A stretch of DNA of 64,000 nucleotides from Trichoplax adhaerens. Taxonomy: Eukaryota; Placozoa; Uniplacotomia; Trichoplacea; Trichoplacidae. Location: NCBI RefSeq assembly GCF_000150275.1, contig NW_002060943.1:13001169-13065168 (forward strand), given 5' to 3'. This document shows, piece after piece, positions 12,101 through 23,249 of this stretch. Each line of letters begins with the position of its first letter. The first letter of the stretch is position 1. A program made the position numbers and the translations under genes. The notes under the pieces were generated by a model that searched no databases, was not told where the DNA came from, and saw only the letters and a list, made by a program, of their open reading frames with translations.

Positions 12101-14540
12101 TTCAGAATTACAGTTTGACTAATGATAATGATCGTACAATGCAAATATTGTGTAAGAAATTCGATAATAAGCAAGTACATGAAGAATTCAATTACAATCT
12201 TTAAAATTTCCTTTCCATTGATTTCAACCTTCGTCATTGATGTATCCAGTAGCCCTATAGTAATTGTACGATGTCAATATTGTGGAAGAAGTTGGACAAT
12301 AAGCGAGTACGTCGAGAATTTAGTTATAATGTTAAAAGATTCCTTGATATCGATTTCAACATTTGCAATGATTAGCATAATTAGTGTATCCAGTCGTTAA
12401 AAATTCCTATTAATTTCAACGTTAGCAATCAATAGATCCGACAACTATCATCGAATATGATTATGGTGGAGGAAGTTTGACAATATGCGAGTACGTCAAG
12501 AATTCAATTGCGGTTTTAAAACTTTGCTTTTTATTGATTTCAACGTTCGTACTCGTAACTAATGTATCTAGTAACTATATCGCTGTCACACACCACTAAT
12601 GACAAAGTAGTCTACACACGCCAATCCTTGCGGAGAACGCCACTTACTAACTTAAAGAGGCGAGATTAGCTATATCACCAAATAATTCAGTTCCAACGAC
12701 CGAATACTATGGTATAACTATAGCGTCACAGATGATGTAGACGAGATAGTCAGAGATTTACTATCATTTATTACTGAAGGAATCTTGGCACCCAAGATTA
12801 TAGTCTTTACAATTAAATATCAATTGAAAAACTAGTTGACTATCTAACCGACTAACGAACTAAAAAGGAATCTTCATAATTAGGACGAGCTTACGCATCG
12901 TAACAATCGCATAATGTAAATATTGTGGAGGAAATTGGACAAGTACGTAGGAATTCAATTGCAGTCTTTAAAATTTCCTTTCCATTGATTTCAATGTTCG
13001 CCATTAAAATTTTGCTTTTATTGAATTCAACGTTCGTACTCGTAACTAATGTATCTAGTCACTATATCGCATAGTGTAAATATTATGGAGGAAATTGGAC
13101 AAAGTACGTAGAAATTTAATTGCAGTCTTTAAAATTTCCTTTCCGTTGATTTCAATGTTCGCCATTAATGTATCTAGCAGCTTTGTAGTAATTGCACGAT
13201 GCGAATATTGTGGAAGAAATTGGACAATAAGCGAGTACGTCGAGAATTCAATTGCGGTCTTTAAAATTTGCTTTTTATTGATTTCAACGTTTCTACTCGT
13301 AACTAATGTATCTAGTAACTATATTGCATAATGTAAATATTATAGAGGAAATTGGACAAAGTACGTAGGAATTCCATTGCAGTCTCTAAAATTTTCTTTC
13401 TATTGATTTTAACGTTCGCCATTAATGTATCTAGCAGCTTTATAGTAATTACACGATGAGAATACTGTGGAAAAAATTGGACACTAAGTGAGTAGATTAA
13501 GAATTTAGTTACCATCTTTAAAATTTGTTTTCTATTGATTTTAACGTTCGTAATTACGTGTATAACTGATTTATCTAGCTTTTAAAACTTCCTATTGATT
13601 TTAACTTTAGTAATCAGTATATTCGATGACTATGATTGCAAGGGATTATTATGGAAGAAATTGGAAAAAAGTGAATACGTCGAGAATTCAATTGCTGTCT
13701 TTAAAATTTTCTTTTTTATTAATTTCAAAGTTTGTACTTTTAACTAATTTATCCAGTAACTATTTAGTAATTGTACGATGTAAATATTGTAGAAGAAATT
13801 GGACAATAAGCGAGTACTTAGGAATTCAATTGCAGTCTTTAAAGTTTCCGTTTTATTAATTTCAACGTTGGTAGTTAATGTACGGAGCAACTATTTAGTA
13901 ATCGTACGATGTGAATATTGCTCAGGAAATTGCTCAAAGTACGTAGGAATTTAGTTGCAGTCTTTGAAATTTTCTTTCTATTGCTTTCAACGTTCGCCAT
14001 TAATGTGTCTAGCGACTGTATAGTAGCTGCACGATATAAATATTGTGCAGGAAATTGGACAATAAGCGAGTAGGTCGACAATTTAGTTGTCATCTTCAAA
14101 ATTTGCTTTCTATTGATTTCAGCGTTTGTAATTACGCGTATAATTGGTGTATCTAGCCTTAAAATATTCCTATTGATTTCAACGTTAGTAATCAATGTAT
14201 TTGATGTCTATAATCGCATGTGATTATTGTGGAGGAAATTGTACAATAAGCGAGTACGTCGAAAATTTGAATGCGATCTTCAAAATTTGCTTTTTAATGT
14301 ATCTAGTAACTATATAGCAATCGATCGCACGATGTAAATATTGTGGAGGAAATTGGACAATAAACGAGTACGTAGGAATTTAATTCCAGTCTCCAAAAAT
14401 TTCGATTGATTTCAATATTAGTAATTTATCGGATGACTATGATTGCACGATATGATTATTGTAAAAGAAGTTTGACAATACGCGTCAGTGAGTACGTTAA
14501 CAATTCAGATGCAGTTTTCAAAATTTTTTATTATTGATTT
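12100..14540. repeat. Satellite-like array, subfamily A (unit about 120-185 bp)
   Basis: At least a dozen copies share 'gaggaaattggacaataagc', 'gagtacgtcgagaattcaat', 'tgcagtctttaaaatttc', 'ttgatttcaacgttcg' and 'aatgtatctagtaacta', in one orientation. The 'ggaaattggac' marker falls near 12929, 13089, 13212, 13347, 13792, 14050 and 14348. Spacings of about 123-185 bp show that insertions and deletions have spread the unit length. A non-repeat interruption lies at about 12590-12890. Small ORFs inside are products of the repeat. Confidence 0.9.
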
Positions 14541-14559
14541 CAATGCTAGTCATTAATTA

Positions 14560-15570
14560 GTTAATTAAAGGTATCCAATGATTAACTAATGTGTCTGATA
14601 ACTCCATAGTGATCGCACGATATGAATATCGTGGAGGAGTTTCGATAGTAAGCAAGTAGAGAATTTAATTGTATCCTTTAAAATTTTCTATTTTAACGTT
14701 GTTAACTAATGTACCTAATGACTCCATCGCGATCGCATGATGTGAATATTGTGGAGGAGTTTCGTTAGTAAGCAAGTAGAGAATTTAATTGCAGTCTTTA
14801 AAATTTCTACTTTAACGTTATTAACTAATGTATTTACTGACTCCATAGTGATCACACGATATGAATATTATGGAGGAGTTTCGATAGTAAGCAAGTAATG
14901 CATTTAATTGCTGTCTTTAAAATTTTCTATTTTAACGTTGTTAACTAACGTATCTAATGACTGTATAGCGATCGCACGATGAATATTATAGAGGAGTTTC
15001 GATAGTAAGCAAGTAGAGAATTCAATTGCAGCCTTCAAAATTTCTATTTTAACGTTGTTAACTAATGCATCTGATGACTCCATCGCGATTGAACGATATG
15101 AATATTATGGAGGAGTTTCGATAGTAAGCAAGTAGAGAATTTAATTGCAGCCCTTAAAAATTTCTATTTTAACGTTATTAACTGACGTATCTAACCTTAT
15201 TAACTAATGCATCTGATGGCTGCAATTGCAGATGTGAATATTGTAGAGGAGTTTCGATAGTAAGCAAGTAGAGAATTTAATTGCAGCCTTTAAAAATTTC
15301 TATTTTAACGTTATTAACTGACGTATCTAACCTTATTAACTAATGCATCTGATGGCTGCAATTGCAGATGTGAATATTGTAGAGGAGTTTCGATATTAAG
15401 CAAGTAGAGAATTTAATTGCAGCCTTCAAAATTTCTATTTCAACGTTGGTAACTAATGTATCTGATGACTCTATAGCGATCGCACGATATGAATATTGTG
15501 GAGAAGATTCGATAGCAAGCGAGTACAGCGAGAATTCAGTTACAATTTTCAAAATTTATGATTTTAAAGT
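14560..15570. repeat. Satellite-like array, subfamily B (unit about 118-137 bp)
   Basis: Seven or eight copies are joined by 'gtggaggagtttcgatagta', 'agcaagtagagaatttaatt', 'gcagcctttaaaatttctat', 'tttaacgttgttaactaatg' and 'agcgatcgcacgatatgaat'. The 'gaggagt' marker ends at 14640, 14760, 14879, 14997 and 15116, so the period is 118-120 bp. Two later units are about 136 bp because of an extra 'gacgtatctaaccttatt'. Subfamily B shares the 'cgatcgcacgat...gaatattgtgga' segment with A, so the two derive from one ancestor. Confidence 0.9.
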
Positions 15571-16540
15571 TTGTCACTAACAGGGACATTTTATGATCTT
15601 TTTGTTATTATTTTTCGCGTAGGTCCAGGTCTTCTCCATCTAGGGACAATTGGTAACTAATGCATCTGATGACTCTATAGCGATCGCACGATATGAATAT
15701 TGTGGGAAGATTCGATAGTAAGCGAGTACGGCAAGAATTCCGTTGCAATTTTCAAAATTTTTGATTTTAAAGTTCGTCACTAACAGGGACAACTGGTAAC
15801 TAATGTATCTGATGACTCTTTAGCGATCGCACGATATGAATATTATGGAGGAGATTCGATAGTAAGCGAGTATGGCGAGAATTCAATTGCAAACTTGCCG
15901 TGCGATCGAAAATTCGATTGATTTCAACATTGTTAGCTAGTACTCACTGTAGAGTTCAATGTACGTATATATTGTTATATATATAGAGAGAGTATAGAGT
16001 TCAATACTACGTATAAGTACAGTATAGAATATAGAGTTAAGTATACGTATAATTATACGTATAGCTGTATGTGATGGAGGAGATTCGATAGTAAGCGAGT
16101 ATGGCGAGAATTCAATTGCAAACTTGCCGTGCGATCGAAAATTGGATTGATTTCAACATTGTTAGCGAGTATTTACTGTAGAGTTCAATATACGTATATA
16201 TTGTTATATATATAGAGAGAGAGAGTATAGAGTTCAATCTACGTATAAGTACAGTATAGAATATAGAGTTAAGTATACGTATAAGTATACTTATACTTAT
16301 ACGCATAGCTGTATGTGATGGAGGAGATTCGATAGTAAGCGAGTATGGCGAGAATTTAATTGCAAACTTGCCATCCGATCGAAAATTGGATTGATTTCAA
16401 CATTGTTAGCTAGTACTTACTGTAGATTTCAATAAGCGTATAGAGAGAGAGAGAGAGAAAGTAGAGAGTTCAATCTATGTATAAGTACAATATAGAGTAT
16501 AGAGTTAAGTATACGTATACTTATACGTATAGCTGGCCTG
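15571..16540. repeat. Satellite-like array, subfamily C (longer unit, up to about 240 bp)
   Basis: The marker 'ggagattcgatagtaagcga' recurs near 15710, 15850, 16080 and 16322. The last units are about 240 bp and contain 'gcaaacttgccgtgcgatcg' plus an insert rich in 'gtatacgtata' and GA tracts ('tatatatagagagagagagt'). The unit head matches subfamilies A and B. The tail is new to C. Confidence 0.88.
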
Positions 16541-16644
16541 TCGCCGATCTCTTCACCTGAGTATTCTCACTAAGGCTGATACTGTACCCTATAACGCGCT
16601 GACATGGAACAGTACCATAACTGCCTACTGTATCTAAAGCGAAG

Positions 16645-16652
16645 TGACGTCA
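16645..16652. promoter_or_regulatory. Perfect palindromic CRE/ATF site upstream of LRR1
   Basis: The octamer TGACGTCA lies about 334 bp before the LRR1 start codon, in unique sequence just past the satellite array. CREB/ATF-family factors bind this sequence in animals. Use here is inferred from motif and position only. Confidence 0.45.
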
Positions 16653-16985
16653 CTGCTAATTCCTTAGCTAAATCTAGCTTGCACACACCCTACTAGGGTA
16701 CAGTACTACTACGCATGCCTGAATGATACATTGTATAGTATTGAAGTAGACTGATTTGGCGGCCAAACTCAAATGAGCAACCGTTGGAATCGATTGGCAG
16801 CAGGTTTTGAGGGCAAGCTTGTGGAAAAAGAGCAAAAATTCACTTTTTAAAATGGAATTGACACTATTTTCATGATTGAACACTATTGCAAGGCTACCAT
16901 AGTCATTGTAGATGAAGAATTAGCCCAGGAAATCAGTCCATTTTAGCTGGATTATTGCGTAGACACCGATCACTGGCTAGTAAAT

Positions 16986-19240
16986 ATGAAAGTAGTCGCC
17001 GATGTCGAAGTGGTCAGTCGTGATGTTGCTCTTCGTGGAATTAGTTATAAGAGTCGTTCAAGTCGATCGGTATTAACGATAGGCAATAAAACCAAGCCAT
17101 TATCGATTCATATAAAACAGGATCAATGCAAAGAGAAAGGTGATTTGTTATTACTTGTTTGTACGAGATCCAATCCATCAGGGAGGCAGTACAAGGTAAG
17201 ACATCAACAGGATAAATGTTGTAGGGATTCAATGAATTTGGCTTGACAACTCTGCTTGTACATGGATTATATGCTAGTGCCTCTTGCACTGATTGACTTC
17301 AATGATTATACTCTACAAGTCTTATCATCGTGGTCAAGCTGTTAAAGCTTCATAACGAGTTGCTGTCTTACCATAGATTGATGAGTGTACTGAAGCTAGC
17401 AAAGCTATATGCATAGGACTACTTGCTGTCTTTCCGTAGTGCATTATAATTTCTGTTATTTACATGATAGTATTGAAGATGGTAAAGCGACATCAGTGTT
17501 AGAGCTGTAAGGCTGTATACATACAGTAATTAGTTAATGTGGATCGATTTGATTCTTGTCAATATGGAGTGCTGTCATATGCAAAGTTAGCCCTCAAAAT
17601 ACAACAGATAACTTACAGAGGTAAAAGAAAAAAGTGTTTTCTATTGCCTATGTGAGGTAACTAATCTTTCAACATGTCTACATCTGCTAGTAACCCTATG
17701 ATGCTGCTTACAGATTGTGTGATTCATTGACTACATTAACTTTGCGTTCTACTTGCTATGCAATAACGATATATATATATATACACGTATACGAGTGTAA
17801 GCTCCTATTTGCTTCTTTCCCTAGCTCAAGGGTAATGTTGAACAATTATTTGGTAAATTCATCCATGATGGTAAAGGGACTATCCGCTTGAAAAGTCCTC
17901 CTGTCGACTTGTGTTTAAGTAAGGTATGACTTTAGAAGGATTAAATGAACACGAGAGTGACCATGACAGATATTGATTTGTAATCGTCATTTTCAGAGTA
18001 TGCATTGATTATAATTAATTAAATCATCGATAGTTTATGCTACATAGCGGTATACGAATTTACAAAGTTGAAATAGGATTGACAGTCAATGTATTATAAC
18101 TGAGCAATCTTTATGCCACAACTTTATCCATTTCTAATGCTACCTTACCGTATACTATTCTCTTTGAATTGATTACAGGCAAATCCGGTGGAATTAAAGA
18201 AATTTCTATGTGCTATACGCCTTTGTCACCAAGATCGCGACACGGATAAACTAGAATTAAGCCTTCTAAGACCTGCTAAAACTCAAGAATTAGAAAAACC
18301 GCAAACTAGCATGGCAATTTTGTCTTCTCAAGAATATCCAGTGAAGCGTCCATTTCCATCGTCTTTAGAGAAATTAATTATCAATGATTGTGGCCTTAAA
18401 AAATTAGAAGACAGGATAATACGTTTAGAATGCTTAAAAGTGTTGGATCTTAGGAATAATTGTTTGAAATCCTTGCCGGATGCCTTTGAAGGCTTTCAAA
18501 ATTTAGCAGAACTTATATTGGCCAATAATTACTTGACCCAAGTTCCAAAAAGCTTGGGATGCGATAAATTAGCCAAATCATTAAAATTATTAGACCTAAC
18601 TTGCAATGGATTTACCGTCTTTCCAATGTTAATATGCAATTTGACATCTTTGAGTACTCTAAAAATCGCCCAAAATCGTATGACTAAATTCCCTAGCGGT
18701 ATTTCTAAACTTGCCAATTTAAAGCAACTATTGGCCAGTGATAATCAACTTGCTGTGCTACCGCATGGCTTCACAAAATTATCCCTAAGTCATATTGATT
18801 TGTCTGACAATCCGCTATCCATTGAGGTTTTACCGCTTGTTAAAAAATATAATATGCCTGTGCCTAACTTGTCTGAATTGGCATTGAGGGAAGTATGGAA
18901 AAGGTAAGTCACAGTCATTTCTGCATCATTCTCAGATTAAATGCAGTTTATATAGGTGTATTAATTGGATCGAATTTTTTGAAATAGTAATTTGACAAAG
19001 TTGTTGCCCTGGCAATCATTAAACAGACTGCAGGAAAGGAAAACATGTCAGTGGTGTCATGGATCATGCTTTCTTGCTAGGATCGATGTTACAACGTCAA
19101 TGGATTTGCATCTTATCGCACATACTGTAACGGCTGTTGATCAAACAAATCGTATGGTTGTGCCATATTTAATAAGCTTATGTTCTGAAAGATGTTATCA
19201 TCGTTGGAGTATTAGAAATTATCGACAGATGAATGTATGA
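16986..19240 (+). CDS. LRR1: LRR1, leucine-rich repeat substrate receptor of CRL2 ubiquitin ligase
   Basis: Four exons: 16986-17195, 17825-17923, 18179-18903 and 18988-19240, giving 428 aa (human 414). Phases agree at all junctions. The N-terminal domain MKVVADVEVVSR aligns with human MKLHCEVEVISR. Exon 2 (VEQLFGKFIHDGKGTIRLK) and the stretch PPVDLCLSK then LKKFLCAIRL fit the elongin C/CUL2-binding region. Residues about 165-325 hold leucine-rich repeats (for example LKVLDLRNNCLKSLP, LKLLDLTCNGFTVFP). The C-terminal domain has Cys365, Cys368 and Cys372, then DLHLIAHT and Cys410/Cys414, as in the human family, and probably binds zinc. In vertebrates and worms CRL2-LRR1 ubiquitylates the CMG helicase so that terminated replisomes can be unloaded in the nucleus. 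The gene is convergent with B9D2. Confidence 0.95.
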
Positions 19241-20985
19241 AATACATCCACAAGTATCTACGAATGCTGAACTTTACTAGGCTATTACTGAGGTTGATTC
19301 TATTACGCGTATGGTCAACATTCGTATTCGTGTTCATTGATCATCTGCCTATAATAAAGAATCTTTTTGGTAGATTTCAATGCATTGATTTACAATCACT
19401 GTACATATTGTTATATATTTCATTATATAATTCAAGCTATTTATATGATTTCTACATACCGTACGATATTACTAGATATAGTCATTCCTGCCTTCGCCAC
19501 AAAATACTCTTGTGTAGATAAAATAGCATCTTACATGCTTTTTTCATAATACTTTCTGCTCATTTGAACAAATTCTTATCTGATACTTGCTATGAATGAA
19601 CTTTTAAATATTGCTTTGATTGTTACCACTCAATGGTAGCTGCTGCTCCCCGCGCATAGTATGTAAAATAAACGTAAGCTAGCAATGTAAATCATGGGCA
19701 TCAATTTTGAAAAGAGAGTACCAAAGTTTGTCCCATTTTGAAGGTGTAGATGGAAAATATTTTAAAAATATATTTCTATCATGGTTTATACCCAAAGTTG
19801 TATATAATTTATTTTTTGTTACAATAAAATAAAACACCATCCTAGTAAAATCTTTACACTGGTTGCCATAAAATGATTTGAAGTAGAACTATTAATGTTA
19901 ACATAGGGAATAAAATACAGAACCTAAATTGGTTCATCAAAATCCTAATGATGTTACAACCGTAAAAAGTGCAGCGGTTACGTTTTTAAAATTGTTTACT
20001 AACGAAAGGTATACAGAAGCCATGATCCATCGTAGTAGTTTACAAAATGGAGTACATAAAATATAAACAATATAGATACAGTCATTTTATAATTGGATCA
20101 CTTATAGTATTTGGAAGTATTCCTGTAATTTGGTACTAAAGGCAATAATTAGAGCTCAAGTCGCAAATAAATTGAATACAATTTCAGAAACTGACAAATA
20201 TACTTATACCAATAAATTAAATTAAAGCAACATTGACCTTTTCAAATTCGAATTAAATCATAATTATTGGATCAGTTCACAAATCTGTTTTTACTACTAT
20301 GTAAAGTAATGCATGGATAATCTAAAAATACCGAAATAGAAGCAAATTTCTACCCCTTTTAGCTCAAACATTACGGCTTTACTATCTGACGTTATTGGTA
20401 TAAAATAAAATATCATACGTACTAGAAATTACTACTACATTAGTTACCTTATAAAGATCAATAACTTTAAATTGAATGAGAAAGGCCATCTCGCGTATAG
20501 TAGGAGTACGATCACCTTTTGCATACTAATATTTACATTTTACTTATTTCATTTCCATAAAGTTACATCGCTAAATACAGTAGTTTAAATGCTTTACTAA
20601 GTTACTGTAATTTATTAATAAAGAATTATATCGAAACTTTTTCCATATCATATTCACAAGGTACATTTTCGAAGGCTATTGGAATTTATCAAAGCTTTGT
20701 ATACTTCAACATAGGGTAATGATTTCCATTTTTTAGTTATCTTTCAATTTTCCATATAATTTGCCAAGTGTTTTCGCACATGTATTTATACACTATATAC
20801 TGTATATATAACGAGAAAGATAGAGAGCACCACGATATCCAAGGTTATATGTAGAGTGGATATATAATCACAGCCAAGGTCAATTTAAAAAAAAAAATAC
20901 TATGCTGGTATGATCATTCCCCAATCTAACTAAATCATATCCATCATTAAGGTTGAAAAGTCTTTCATTTCAGAAAAAAAAGTAA
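19241..20985. other. Intergenic stretch between convergent LRR1 and B9D2
   Basis: Very AT-rich with no gene. AATAAA at 19667-19672 could end the LRR1 transcript. TTTATT at 20611-20616 (AATAAA on minus) could serve B9D2. A polypurine A tract occurs at about 20888. Confidence 0.5.
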
Positions 20986-21513
20986 TTAATATTCCACACC
21001 ATATTTATCAAAATGGCGTAAAATAATGCCCAACTGTAAACGGATCGTACCCATTGCTTCAGTATGCAAGTTGCAACGATCAGTACTTGTATAAATAGCA
21101 CTAGGATCTTTAATTTCCATTCCACCACCAACAAAAACCTGTCGTAATTGATCTTGAAATGTGCCCGTTGGACGCCAAGTTACGCATTCTACATCATGCG
21201 TTCCAGGCGATGTCGGTAAATTACAAAATCCATAACCATAGAGTTCATGTCGGCCGAATCGATCTTGATGCCAAACTTCAAAATACATTTTCGGCCAACC
21301 GTATAAGCTCTTAGTAGCATAATGAACATCGATAGGATGATCCCAAATAGCAAATTCTTCATTTTGTGGATTATCTACTTGTGTTTGGCCTTCATGATTT
21401 CCTTCTAATAATCGCCAAGCGTTTTCGGTATGGATAGACCATTTACAATATAAATTATTCGATGGAAACCCAGTAGCACCAATAATTTCACCAATGATGT
21501 GAACTTCAGCCAT
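20986..21513 (-). CDS. B9D2: B9 domain-containing protein 2, ciliary transition zone
   Basis: A single uninterrupted frame of 175 aa, the same length as human B9D2. The start [16 protein letters not shown] aligns with MAEVHVIGQIIGASGF. Further matches are [46 protein letters not shown] and the C-terminus [11 protein letters not shown]. The whole protein is one B9 (C2-like) domain. B9D2 joins B9D1, MKS1 and tectonic proteins in the MKS complex at the base of cilia, where it gates membrane protein entry. Its presence shows a ciliated organism. It has no intron, unlike nearly all other genes here. The start is fixed by similarity from the first residue. Confidence 0.97.
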   Translation of the reverse strand: MAEVHIIGEIIGATGFPSNNLYCKWSIHTENAWRLLEGNHEGQTQVDNPQNEEFAIWDHPIDVHYATKSLYGWPKMYFEVWHQDRFGRHELYGYGFCNLPTSPGTHDVECVTWRPTGTFQDQLRQVFVGGGMEIKDPSAIYTSTDRCNLHTEAMGTIRLQLGIILRHFDKYGVEY

Positions 21514-21678
21514 ACTGTTAGATTAATTTTTGGCCAATTTCCTACTTCTCGTCTATAATTTGATAATTTAAAGCTGGATAATATCAATAATAAGTAAGGG
21601 AATGGAAGGAGATTTAGTATAAGAAAAGCAACCGTGAACTAGCGATTTTAAATACTTTGCTGCTATGCAACCGTTAAA

Positions 21679-21746
21679 CGCATGCGCAACGAGGTGCATG
21701 ACGTAAGAGTGCAAAACTCTCCCGATCTCTCCATAATGGCCGCCAT
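21679..21746 (-). promoter_or_regulatory. Putative B9D2 promoter: NRF-1-like, CRE-like and YY1-like motifs
   Basis: Within 70 bp, about 165-235 bp upstream of the B9D2 ATG, are CGCATGCGC (21679-21687, NRF-1 core), TGACGTAA (21699-21706, CRE/ATF half-palindrome) and GCCGCCAT (21739-21746, which reads ATGGCGGC on the gene strand, a YY1-type core). This is the most GC-rich spot for several kilobases. Function is inferred from motifs and place. The sites could also serve TDP1 on the other side, 1.5 kb away. Confidence 0.5.
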
Positions 21747-21984
21747 GGAATTGGCATTAGAGATCTTTGATACGATCTCGAAGCCACACTAAACATCTAC
21801 ATTAGCTCATTAGCACTGTATCAGTAGCTTTTAGAGTTACTGTTTTTGAAAATATGCTAATTTGCTTGTATCATCCTTATTGTTACTTCTGATGATTGAG
21901 TTTGCAATGGGTAGCAGCATCGCTACAAGAGCAGTGCAAATGTTGGGGGTTAAGGTTAGGGATTCATGACATCTGTTAATTAAA

Positions 21985-22390
21985 GCTATTCAGTACTACT
22001 ATTCAACCGGATCATGGACTCTTAGTAGTTCATGGCACTGTAGACTGGAAGCAGGTAGGCTAGATCGATGATATATCTTCAGTAGTGAATGAATAATGAA
22101 ATTAGAAAAAGACTTGATGATAATAAATAAGCCTAAAACTACTACGCAATTAATACTCGTATGAGAACGTAGATCGATGACTATTTGATAAAGCTGTTTA
22201 TTACTACTTTTCAACCGGATCATGGACTTGCAGTAGTCCATGGCACTGTTGACTGGAAACAGGTAGGCTAGCTGAACGATTTTTGTACAGTAAATGAATG
22301 AATAATGTAGTTAGAATAAGGTTCGATGAAAAATAAATCAAAAAATAAATAAAACTAAAAGTTAATGCGCAACTCCTGATACCTTAGGGT
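21985..22390. repeat. Tandem duplication, about 200-bp unit, two copies
   Basis: Copies start near 21998 and 22204 with 'ttcaaccggatcatggact'. They share 'agtccatggcactgt', 'gactggaagcaggtaggcta' and 'gtgaatgaataatgaa'. The unit shares 'tcatggcact' and 'ctggaagcagg' with the AREL1 intron array. Confidence 0.8.
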
Positions 22391-23249
22391 TTACGTATTA
22401 ATTACTTGACAGAGCCATATGGTAATAATGTCTATATACCTTAGTCCATACTGTTGTCCAGCACGGTAACTATTTCCTGAAGCAGTAAAGTATACATTAT
22501 TCTAGGCTTTGGTTAGCCCGGGGAATTTGTTATTCTAAAGAAATTATTCTAAAGAAATTGGCTGCAGACATGTTTACACACGTTGCAAGCATAGTAATAG
22601 ACTGTGACGTAAGACAGGGATTCTTGTATGCACCAGTATACGATCGGTCGGGTGTTTTAAGTAGTTGTGCAGTTCTCGACTTTGTGCCCAAGGTGAGCAG
22701 CTGACCGGAGTCAGCTGAAGTAGTTGCTGCAGCAAATCGGTCGAGGATCTCTTTTAACATTAAAAGACAAAATTAAATTATAGTATTTGTATTGCAAGGG
22801 CTGTTCATAAAGGGGCGAGGAGCTCAATTGACGTTTCTGCAAGTTGTGCGTGATCAGCTGGTGTATCCTGATTGACTATTCTTCATGGTGCTAACACTGC
22901 ATAACATCAACGATATTTTGAGCTACAAATTTTAATTGATAAGGTAAACGTTGAGTCTATACAGATTATAAGTAAGCTTGATCATTTACTTAAGGTTAAT
23001 ACAGTAGTAGTAACAATTTTTTGTTATCGTATTTTACGATGTTGTAGATTACTGTATTGTAGATCATGAGCTTGGGTATTAAGCTACTAATCATGCAATA
23101 TTATTACTGCAAGTTAATCCGTTTTAGTGTAAAAAGAGCAATAAATAATTGATTTCAATACTTGCAACACGTAAACGTTGTATTCGCATTGATTGCATTG
23201 CCGTTATGGGAATTAGAAAGGGAATAACTCTGTACTCCATCCAATCACC
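22391..23249. other. Upstream region of TDP1
   Basis: No coding sequence recognised. The short minus frame at 22530-22760 has no similarity or splice context. A p53-type half-site (AGACATGTTT, 22566-22575) is present, but single half-sites are common by chance. Confidence 0.4.

Noticed and set aside
12122-14195. Series of ORFs with repeated peptide phrases (for example ISTFVIDVSS, CEYCGRNWTISEYVEN)
   Set aside because: They are translations of the tandem repeat and appear on both strands. The repeated 'CxYC' look is not evidence of a zinc finger gene.
5000-17000. Possible transposon bodies or CRISPR-like arrays in the 12-kb gap
   Set aside because: Repeats are direct, long and contiguous without constant spacers; no transposase, reverse transcriptase or terminal repeats seen. 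They are tandem satellite-type repeats.
22566-22575. p53-like half-site upstream of TDP1
   Set aside because: Only one decamer half-site with no partner nearby; expected by chance at this length.
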